Shown here one piece after another: positions 1 through 5,940 of a stretch of 10,272 nucleotides of DNA. Source of the stretch: Candidatus Zixiibacteriota bacterium (GTDB taxonomy: Bacteria > Zixibacteria > MSB-5A5 > RBG-16-43-9); contig JAOUFL010000066.1 of the NCBI GenBank assembly GCA_029858245.1, forward strand, positions 1 to 10,272. Reading direction: 5' to 3'. The notes beneath the pieces were generated by a model that was not told the origin of the DNA, did no database searches, and was given only the letters and a program-made list of their open reading frames with translations. The position numbers and the translations under genes were made by a program. Each line of letters begins with the position of its first letter. The first letter of the stretch is position 1.

Positions 1-257
1 TTCTCACGTATTATGCTGATAGAACCTTTACCTTTATAACCAAAACCCCGCCTGCTTCAGTTTTATTGAAAAAAGCCGCAAAGATCGAAAAGGGTTCTGG
101 TGAGCCCAACCGACTGAAGTTAGGTAAGGTTACGAAAGCTCAGGTGAAAGAAATCGCCGAGCTCAAGATGGTGGATCTAAATGCAGGAAATCTCAAAAGT
201 GCTATGCTGATGGTAGAGGGAACCGCAAGAAGTATGGGTATAGAGGTGGTTGAATAA
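1..257 (+). CDS. rplK: 50S ribosomal protein L11, 3' part
   Basis: C-terminal part of L11, cut by the left edge of the window. The first whole codon is at base 3 and the frame reads LTYYADRTFTFITKTPPASV and onward to TAA at 255-257, giving 84 residues of a family that is normally about 141 long, so roughly 57 N-terminal residues are missing. The YADR-FTF-TKTPPA block, the KKAA / GSGEPN segment and the closing VEGTARSMG are diagnostic of L11. The visible part is mostly the C-terminal domain, which in the family binds the GTPase-associated region of 23S rRNA; the proline-rich N-terminal domain tied to thiostrepton action lies outside the window. A TTG at 66 is an internal Leu codon (VLLKKAA), not a start. 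rplA follows after 26 bases, consistent with one transcript. Confidence 0.97.
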   Translation, partial: LTYYADRTFTFITKTPPASVLLKKAAKIEKGSGEPNRLKLGKVTKAQVKEIAELKMVDLNAGNLKSAMLMVEGTARSMGIEVVE

Positions 258-283
258 ACTTTCTTTATTAAGGATACGGTTAA

Positions 284-985
284 ATGAAAAGAGGAAAAAA
301 GTATAAAAAAGCAATAGAGAAGTTAGATAACAGCAAAGAATATACTCTGGAAGAAGGATTAAGATTGGTAAAAGAGAATTCTTATGCTAATTTTGATGAG
401 AGTGTGGAGCTGTCAATAAGTCTGGGAGTGGATCCGAAATACTCTGATCAGATTGTCAGGGGAAGTGTTGTCCTTACACATGGTAGCGGGAAGAAGGTTA
501 AAATTCTGGTTTTAACCAAGGGTGAAAAGGAACTGGAGGCAAAAAATGCTGGAGCGGATTTTGTTGGGTCCGACGAATATATTGAAAAAATAAGCTCTGG
601 ATGGGCGGATATTGACGCTATAGTAGCAACACCGGATATGATGGGAACTATAGGCAAATTAGGTAAGATCTTAGGTCCCAAAGGACTTATGCCAAATCCA
701 AAATCAGGCACCGTAACTTTTGATGTAGCTAAAGCAGTTAAGGAATTAAAAGCTGGTAGAGTGGAGTATAGAGTAGATAAAGCTGGTAATATAGGTGTAG
801 CTATCGGTAAAATCTCCTTTCCTGAAGAAAAACTTAGTGATAATGCCAGGTTAGTATTGGATGCGATTTTGAAAGCCAAGCCAGCTTCAGCCAAAGGGCA
901 GTATCTTAAGAGTGTTACCCTTTCCTCCAGTATGGGAGTTGGTGTTAGGCTAAGCACACAATCGATTATATCTTTGTTTAAATAA
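284..985 (+). CDS. rplA: 50S ribosomal protein L1
   Basis: Complete L1, 233 residues, the usual bacterial length. It forms the mobile L1 stalk on 23S rRNA that helps release deacylated tRNA from the E site, and in several bacteria it also represses its own rplKA mRNA. The family signature is intact at residues 124-143 (GKLGKILGPKGLMPNPKSGT). The N-terminal half of domain I has the expected basic opening (MKRGKKYKKA) and VELSISLGVDPKYSDQIVRG at 41-60; the C-terminal VTLSSSMGVGVRL closes domain I. The ATG at 284 is supported by AAGGA at 270-274, 9 bases upstream. It lies between rplK and rplJ (17-base gap). The L1 autoregulatory site, if present, would normally be upstream of rplK and so outside the window. 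Confidence 0.98.
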   Translation: MKRGKKYKKAIEKLDNSKEYTLEEGLRLVKENSYANFDESVELSISLGVDPKYSDQIVRGSVVLTHGSGKKVKILVLTKGEKELEAKNAGADFVGSDEYIEKISSGWADIDAIVATPDMMGTIGKLGKILGPKGLMPNPKSGTVTFDVAKAVKELKAGRVEYRVDKAGNIGVAIGKISFPEEKLSDNARLVLDAILKAKPASAKGQYLKSVTLSSSMGVGVRLSTQSIISLFK

Positions 986-1002
986 AGTTAAAGGAAAATA
1001 CT

Positions 1003-1524
1003 ATGCCCAAAATGGAAAAAGCAAAAATAGTAAAAGAGCTTAAAGAAAAACTCAATCGAAGCAAAAGCTTTTTCTTAACAGATTTCACCGGACTAAATGT
1101 CCAGGAGATGACAGATCTGAGGAAAGAGTTTAAAGCTAAAAAAGTAGATTATCTGGTATCAAAAAACACATTGATTGAACTGGCAACTAAAGAGTTGAAC
1201 TTAAATGCTATTGCCCATTACCTGAAAGGTCCTACGGGAATGGCTTTCAGTTATGACGATCCTATCGTACCGGCAAAAGTGCTTTACGATTTTAATAAAA
1301 GACTAAATAAACCCAGAGTTAAGGTTTTCTGGGTGGAAGGGAATGTTTATAAGGAAGGGGAATTGGGACAATTAGCTAAACTGCCATCCAGGGAAATTCT
1401 GTATTCTCAAATAGTTGGCTCACTTGATTCCGTTATAGGAAACCTGGTTGGAAGTCTGGATGGGGTTTTCAGGGAATTTATTGGAACAGTAGAAGCATTA
1501 AACAAGACAAAAAATAATAATTAA
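1003..1524 (+). CDS. rplJ: 50S ribosomal protein L10 (stalk base, L12 anchor)
   Basis: L10, 173 residues, slightly longer than E. coli L10 (165). It anchors L7/L12 dimers to the ribosome beside L11. The N-terminal rRNA-binding domain is recognisable (FFLTDFTGLNVQEMTDLRKE at 23-42, SKNTL at 53-57, LKGPTGMAF at 74-82), followed by LPSREIL at 127-133 and a long C-terminal helix. That helix holds three 11-residue units starting at I137, L148 and F159: VGSLDS, VGSLDG and IGTVEA. In known L10 structures each such unit holds one L12 dimer, so three dimers are inferred. ATG at 1003 is preceded by AAGGA at 991-995, 7 bases away. Only 17 bases separate it from rplA, leaving no room for the L10-leader structure that controls this gene in many bacteria. 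Confidence 0.97.
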   Translation: MPKMEKAKIVKELKEKLNRSKSFFLTDFTGLNVQEMTDLRKEFKAKKVDYLVSKNTLIELATKELNLNAIAHYLKGPTGMAFSYDDPIVPAKVLYDFNKRLNKPRVKVFWVEGNVYKEGELGQLAKLPSREILYSQIVGSLDSVIGNLVGSLDGVFREFIGTVEALNKTKNNN

Positions 1525-1528
1525 ATAT

Positions 1529-1533
1529 GGAGG
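1529..1533 (+). promoter_or_regulatory. Ribosome binding site for long L7/L12 (GGAGG)
   Basis: GGAGG lies 10 bases before ATG 1544. It is the evidence that the extended 153-residue form of L7/L12 is translated. It is a stronger anti-SD match than the AAGGA motifs before rplA and rplJ, which fits the need to make several copies of L7/L12 per L10. Confidence 0.75.
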
Positions 1534-1543
1534 TAATCAGTTT

Positions 1544-2005
1544 ATGAGCGAAGAGGAAAAAGGTTCAACTAAAAAAGCTTCAAGTAAAAAAGAAGAAAAA
1601 ACTGAGGAGGCAAAATTGGACAAAAGCAACGTAGAAAGAATTGTAGAAATGGTAGAGAAGATGACTGTTCTTGAGCTATCCGAGCTTTCCAAAAGCCTGC
1701 AGGAGAGATTCGGTGTATCACCTGCAGTAGCTATGGCTCAAGCCGCACCGGTGGCAGGGGGTGTAGCGCCTGCAGGAGCAGAAGCTGAAGAAAAAACTGA
1801 ATTTGCCGTGGTACTTACTTCAGCTGGAGAGAAGAAGATTCAGGTAATCAAAGTAGTCAGGGAATTAACCGGATTAGGACTGAAAGAGGCTAAAGATTTA
1901 GTAGATGGTGCTCCAAAACCTGTTAAGGAGGGAATACCCAAAGAGGAAGCAGAATCAGTTAGAAATAAATTAGTGGAAGCTGGTGCAATGGTAGAAATTA
2001 AATAG
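1544..2005 (+). CDS. rplL: 50S ribosomal protein L7/L12 with charged N-terminal extension
   Basis: Stalk protein that recruits and stimulates the translational GTPases (EF-Tu, EF-G, IF2, RF3). From ATG 1544 it is 153 residues, against roughly 120-130 for the family. Residues 1-24 are a low-complexity Lys/Glu/Ser tail (MSEEEKGSTKKASSKKEEKT...) with no counterpart in typical L7/L12. The normal protein begins around L25: dimerisation domain about 25-62 (VEKMTVLELSELSKSLQERF), Ala/Gly/Pro hinge about 63-82, and globular C-terminal domain 83-153 with the factor-binding helix TGLGLKEAKDLVDGAPKPVK. GGAGG at 1529-1533 supports ATG 1544. An in-frame TTG at 1616 with AGGAGG five bases upstream would give a 129-residue protein of standard length, so both forms may be made. 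It sits 19 bases after its partner rplJ. Confidence 0.96.
   Translation: MSEEEKGSTKKASSKKEEKTEEAKLDKSNVERIVEMVEKMTVLELSELSKSLQERFGVSPAVAMAQAAPVAGGVAPAGAEAEEKTEFAVVLTSAGEKKIQVIKVVRELTGLGLKEAKDLVDGAPKPVKEGIPKEEAESVRNKLVEAGAMVEIK
1605..1618 (+). promoter_or_regulatory. Internal ribosome binding site and TTG start within rplL
   Basis: AGGAGG (1605-1610), five bases, then TTG at 1616-1618 in the rplL frame (Leu25 of the long form). Initiation here would give 129 residues starting M-D-K-S-N-V, where conventional L7/L12 proteins begin. TTG is also the start codon of rpsL in this window, so the organism accepts it. The spacing is close to ideal, but the SD also simply encodes Glu-Glu-Ala, so it may be chance. 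Confidence 0.5.
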
Positions 2006-2078
2006 TTAAATATGAATAAAATTGAGATAGTAAAATTTTTAAATCCTAACTTTTGCCAAAATTAAGGAGAGTGATCCA
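2006..2078 (+). other. rplL-rpoB intergenic region
   Basis: This 73-base AT-rich gap is where many bacteria place an attenuator or RNase III processing hairpin that lowers rpoBC expression relative to the ribosomal protein genes. I see only the short palindrome AAAATTTT near 2032-2039, no GC-rich stem followed by a T tract, and no convincing sigma-70 promoter pair. It ends with AAGGAG at 2064-2069, the ribosome binding site of rpoB. Confidence 0.5.
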
Positions 2079-5000
2079 ATGGCAAAGGTAAATAAAATTG
2101 AAAGAAAATCTTATTCCAAACTTCAGGAAGTACTGGAGATGCCAAACCTCCTGGAGATACAAAGGCAGTCCTTTAACACATTCCTGCAAGCAGATGTTGA
2201 GCCAGAGAAAAGAAAGAATGCGGGACTTCAGGCGGTGTTTAATGAGGTTTTTCCGGTGTCGGATGTTCACGAGAACTGCTCTTTGGAGTTTGTAAAATAT
2301 ATGCTCGGGCCTGCCAGGTACAGCATAATCGAATGCCAGGAAAGGAATATGAGTTATGCTGCTCCACTGAAAGCAACCCTGCGCTTGATTATCCGGGAGC
2401 CGGAGGATAAAACAAAGAGAGTAAAGGATATAATAGAACAGGATGTGTTCCTGGGTGATTTACCTCTCCTAACCGATAATGGCACTTTTGTTATAAACGG
2501 AGTAGAAAGAGTTATTGTCAGCCAGCTTCATCGTTCTCCGGGAGTTTTCTTTGATGAGGAAGTTCATCCCAACGGTAAAAAAATGTATTCTGCAAGAATT
2601 ATCCCCTATAGGGGTTCATGGGTAGAGTTCGATATAGATGTAGATGACATAATGTATGTATATATTGATACCAGAAGGAGACTTCCCGTTACCACTCTTT
2701 TAAGAGCTTTGGGTTACTCCGCCGATTTGGAGATTATCAAACTTTTTCATGATGTTACTAATCTGGAGATACATGGTATACGCAAGGATAAAATAGTGGG
2801 CAAGATCTCTGCCGGGAAAGCAACCGACAGTGAAAGCGGTGCAGTGCTGTTGCAAACCGGTGAAGTGATAACAGAGGAAATCCTGGAGAAGATAAGAGAA
2901 TATAAGATTTCAAAATTAAAGGTAATTGAAACAGAGGTAAACAGAGAATCTCTGGTTATCCTGAATACCCTTCAAAAAGACCAAACCAGTTCAAGAGAAG
3001 AAGCTCTCTTTAAGATATACTCTCTTTTAAAACCCGGTGGAGAACCTGCCAGTGTCGAAATAGCGGAGTTACTTCTGGAGAGACTTTTTTTCAGTTCCAA
3101 GAGGTATGACTTAGGTGAGGTAGGGAGATATAAGCTCAACCAGAGACTTGGATCGGACATTCCGATAGAACAGACCACCTTAGATAAAAAGGATTTTATT
3201 GCCATAATAAAGTATCTGATAAATCTTAACTTCGGCGCAGGAGAGGTTGATGATATAGATCACTTAGGTAATAGAAGAACTCGAACTGTGGGTGAGCTGC
3301 TTTCCAATCAATTCTCGATTGGTCTTACCCGGATGTCCCGTACTATCCGGGAAAGAATGAGCCTGAAAGATACCGATTCCATTACTCCTCATGATCTGGT
3401 AAATGCACGGACAGTATCTTCAGTAATTGAAAGTTTTTTTGGCTCCAGTCAGCTTTCCCAGTTTATGGATCAAGTTAACCCGCTGGCGGAATTAACCAAT
3501 AAAAGGAGACTTTCTGCTTTAGGTCCGGGAGGGCTAACCCGGGAAAGAGCCGGTTTTGAAGTCCGAGACGTGCATCACACTCATTATGGAAGAATGTGTC
3601 CCATTGAGACTCCAGAAGGTCCTAACATCGGTTTAATATCATCGCTTTCCTCTTATGCCCGAATAAATAAATACGGATTTCTGGAGACTCCATACCGAAA
3701 GGTTAAGAACGGAAAGGTAACCAACGAGATAGATTATTTAACGGCAGATCAGGAGGATAAATATTATATAGCTCAAGCTAATGAGACTTTGAAAAAGGAT
3801 GGGAGATTTGCTAATTCTCTGATTACAGTTAGATATCAAACGGATTACCCACTGGTAAATCCAGAAAAGATCGATTATATGGATGTCTCTACAAAACAGC
3901 TGGTAAGCGTGGCAGCTGCTTTAATACCGTTTCTGGAGCACGATGATGCTAACCGGGCTCTTATGGGCTCGAACATGCAAAGGCAGGCAGTACCTCTGAT
4001 TGAACCTGAAGCACCTTTTATAGGTACCGGCGTTGAGGGCAAGGTAGCGTTAGATTCCGGAGCAATAGTCGTTACCAAAAAAAGTGGAGTAGTTGAGGCT
4101 GTTTCCTCAGACCGTATTGTTATTCGACCAACTGATAAACATAAAGAGACTGATGAATTTCTTGAACCCGAAGAATATAATCTTCTGAAATTCAAAAGAA
4201 CCAATCAGGATACTTGTATTAACCAGAAACCCTTAGTTAAAGCTGGTGATAAAGTGGAAGCAGGCGAGTGTATTGCCGATGGTTTCTGTACCGATAGAGG
4301 AGAGCTTGCCCTTGGTACAAACGTGCTTATAGCTTTTATGCCCTGGAGAGGATATAATTTTGAAGATGCGATTATCGTTAGCGAAAGACTGGTCTCGGAA
4401 GATAAGTTCAGCTCCATTCATATCGAGGAGTTTGAACTTCAGGTGAGGGATACCAAGAGAGGACCCGAAGAGTTAACCAGAGAGATACCTAATGTTTCTG
4501 AAGAAGCCGTAGCCAATCTGGATGAAAAAGGAATTGTGAGGGTAGGAGCCGAGGTAGAAGCCGGTGATATTTTAGTAGGGAAAGTTACTCCCAAAGGTGA
4601 AACCGAGCTTTCTCCTGAGGAAAGGCTACTCAGAGCAATTTTTGGCGAAAAGGCTGGTGATGTAAGAGATGCTTCGCTAAAAGCACCCCCAGGAATGAAA
4701 GGTATAGTTATAGATACCAAGGTCTTCTCGCGCAAGGAAAGAACTGAAGAGTCCAAGAAAAAGGAGAAAAGCGACATCTCCAAGCTGAAAAGAATAAAAC
4801 AGAAACAACTGGAAGGTTTGAAGGAAACCCGAGACCAGAGACTAAAAGAGCTTTTAGATGGACAAATATCCAGAACAATTCGCAAAAGCTCTGATAATTC
4901 GATAGTTTTTCGCTCTGGCTTCAAATTCAAAGATGATTCTTTCAAAGGAGTTGATTTCGATAATCTTACTGCTGACGAAGGGTATACTCAAGACCAGAAG

Positions 5001-5849
5001 GTCAATAAACATATAGATAACTTATTGGTTAAGTACAACCAGTTGATTGAGGATAAGAATACTGAGTTGAATCTGGAACTGGAAAAAATTTCCAGAGGAG
5101 CAGAGTTACCTCCGGGAGTTGTTCGATTAGTTAAAGTGGATATTGCTACCAAGAGAAAACTATCCGTGGGTGATAAAATGGCGGGAAGACACGGTAATAA
5201 AGGGGTGGTGGCCAGGATCGTTCCGGCTGAAGATATGCCTTATCTACCCGATGGGACACCGATTGATTTGATTTTGAATCCTCTGGGAGTTCCTTCAAGG
5301 ATGAATGTTGGGCAGCTGTTAGAGACCCACCTGGGATGGGCTGCTAAGGAGCTAGGGATTTATATATCAAGCCCGGTTTTTGACGGAGCAACCATAGATG
5401 AGGTCAGGGATGCCTTAAAGCAGGCAAAACTTCCTGAATCGGGTAAATCGACCTTATATGATGGTAGAGCAGGAGAGGCTTTTGATAAGCCAGTTACTGT
5501 GGGTTATATTTATATGATGAAGCTGTCTCATCTGGTTGATGATAAGATTCATGCCCGTTCTATTGGACCATATTCCCTGGTTACTCAACAGCCATTAGGT
5601 GGAAAGGCACAGTTTGGAGGCCAGAGATTTGGAGAAATGGAGGTATGGGCATTAGAAGCTTATGGAGCAGCATATTCCCTGCAGGAGATGCTAACAGTAA
5701 AATCAGATGACGTTTTAGGAAGGTCCAGAATATACGAAGCTATTGTTAAGGGAGAAAACCCTCCTGAGCCAGGCATTCCCGAGTCATTTAACGTGCTGGT
5801 CAAGGAATTGCAGAGCCTGGGTTTAGATATAGAGTTGATGGAAGGATAA
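2079..5849 (+). CDS. rpoB: DNA-directed RNA polymerase subunit beta
   Basis: Complete beta subunit, 1256 residues; it forms the active-site cleft with beta'. Recognisable in order: LLEIQRQSF near 24-32; GTFVINGVERVIVSQLHRSP at 135-154; YRGSW at 177-181; rifampicin cluster I beginning GSSQLSQFMDQ at 455; CPIETPEGPNIGLI shortly after; NFEDAII with acidic pair E762/D763; a charged insertion at about 884-1004; DKMAGRHGNKG at 1032-1042, which contacts the active centre; and the C-terminal clamp segment QLGGKAQFGGQRFGEMEVWA type motif (here QPLGGKAQ...). The insertion (KKKEKSDISKLKRIKQKQ and onward) is predicted coiled coil at the beta-i9/SI2 position of Gram-negative-type enzymes. The beta-i4 region is shorter than in E. 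coli. Cluster I has Asn474 where E. coli has His526. ATG 2079 has AAGGAG 9 bases upstream. Confidence 0.98.
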   Translation: MAKVNKIERKSYSKLQEVLEMPNLLEIQRQSFNTFLQADVEPEKRKNAGLQAVFNEVFPVSDVHENCSLEFVKYMLGPARYSIIECQERNMSYAAPLKATLRLIIREPEDKTKRVKDIIEQDVFLGDLPLLTDNGTFVINGVERVIVSQLHRSPGVFFDEEVHPNGKKMYSARIIPYRGSWVEFDIDVDDIMYVYIDTRRRLPVTTLLRALGYSADLEIIKLFHDVTNLEIHGIRKDKIVGKISAGKATDSESGAVLLQTGEVITEEILEKIREYKISKLKVIETEVNRESLVILNTLQKDQTSSREEALFKIYSLLKPGGEPASVEIAELLLERLFFSSKRYDLGEVGRYKLNQRLGSDIPIEQTTLDKKDFIAIIKYLINLNFGAGEVDDIDHLGNRRTRTVGELLSNQFSIGLTRMSRTIRERMSLKDTDSITPHDLVNARTVSSVIESFFGSSQLSQFMDQVNPLAELTNKRRLSALGPGGLTRERAGFEVRDVHHTHYGRMCPIETPEGPNIGLISSLSSYARINKYGFLETPYRKVKNGKVTNEIDYLTADQEDKYYIAQANETLKKDGRFANSLITVRYQTDYPLVNPEKIDYMDVSTKQLVSVAAALIPFLEHDDANRALMGSNMQRQAVPLIEPEAPFIGTGVEGKVALDSGAIVVTKKSGVVEAVSSDRIVIRPTDKHKETDEFLEPEEYNLLKFKRTNQDTCINQKPLVKAGDKVEAGECIADGFCTDRGELALGTNVLIAFMPWRGYNFEDAIIVSERLVSEDKFSSIHIEEFELQVRDTKRGPEELTREIPNVSEEAVANLDEKGIVRVGAEVEAGDILVGKVTPKGETELSPEERLLRAIFGEKAGDVRDASLKAPPGMKGIVIDTKVFSRKERTEESKKKEKSDISKLKRIKQKQLEGLKETRDQRLKELLDGQISRTIRKSSDNSIVFRSGFKFKDDSFKGVDFDNLTADEGYTQDQKVNKHIDNLLVKYNQLIEDKNTELNLELEKISRGAELPPGVVRLVKVDIATKRKLSVGDKMAGRHGNKGVVARIVPAEDMPYLPDGTPIDLILNPLGVPSRMNVGQLLETHLGWAAKELGIYISSPVFDGATIDEVRDALKQAKLPESGKSTLYDGRAGEAFDKPVTVGYIYMMKLSHLVDDKIHARSIGPYSLVTQQPLGGKAQFGGQRFGEMEVWALEAYGAAYSLQEMLTVKSDDVLGRSRIYEAIVKGENPPEPGIPESFNVLVKELQSLGLDIELMEG

Positions 5850-5913
5850 TAATATATTTGAAGAATATGATATTTGGAAGTTTTAATGATTCTCAGCCTG
5901 TGACGTCCTTAAA

Positions 5914-5928
5914 TTCCACTTTGTGGAA
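5914..5928 (+). promoter_or_regulatory. Small hairpin abutting the rpoC ribosome binding site
   Basis: Perfect inverted repeat TTCCAC-TTT-GTGGAA: a 6-bp stem with a 3-base loop. The last two A bases of the stem are the first two of the AAAGGAGG Shine-Dalgarno sequence at 5927-5934. In mRNA it could slightly modulate or position ribosome access to rpoC. The tight loop makes its stability uncertain, and no regulator is implied by the sequence. Confidence 0.45.
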
Positions 5929-5934
5929 AGGAGG
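5927..5934 (+). promoter_or_regulatory. Ribosome binding site deciding the rpoC start (AAAGGAGG)
   Basis: A near-complete anti-SD match six bases before GTG 5941. An in-frame GTG at 5923 lies upstream of, and reads through, this motif, and has no SD of its own. The motif therefore fixes the rpoC start at 5941. Confidence 0.88.
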
Positions 5935-5940
5935 TTTTAC

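Larger units (their letters stand above)
5850..5940 (+). other. rpoB-rpoC intergenic region
   Basis: This 91-base gap contains no gene, no intrinsic terminator and no convincing promoter. Its only clear structure is the small hairpin at 5914-5928 touching the rpoC ribosome binding site. Co-transcription of rpoB and rpoC is expected. Confidence 0.6.

Noticed and set aside
66..257. A separate 63-residue gene starting at TTG 66
   Set aside because: The frame is open to the window edge and the upstream codons encode L11 (YADRTFTFITKTPPASVL), so this is simply the 3' end of rplK.
448..957. Long minus-strand open frame opposite rplA (169 codons)
   Set aside because: It lies wholly opposite a certain L1 gene, has no recognisable domain and reads as a typical shadow frame with hydrophobic/Ser-rich composition.
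2022..2052. Promoter for rpoB in the rplL-rpoB gap (TTGAGA at 2022)
   Set aside because: The only -10-like hexamers are at poor spacing (TTAAAT 11 bases, TAACTT 19 bases); not convincing in such AT-rich sequence.
4439..4945. Long minus-strand open frame opposite rpoB (168 codons)
   Set aside because: Antisense to the beta insertion region; Ser/Leu/Phe-rich product is the mirror of the Lys/Glu-rich coding sequence, with no family resemblance.
5858..5887. Promoter for rpoC (TTGAAG with TTTAAT)
   Set aside because: Both hexamers match only 4 of 6 positions; similar pairs occur by chance in AT-rich gaps.
5923..5940. rpoC starting at GTG 5923
   Set aside because: No ribosome binding site precedes it, and the strong AAAGGAGG lies inside it; GTG 5941 is correctly spaced from that motif.
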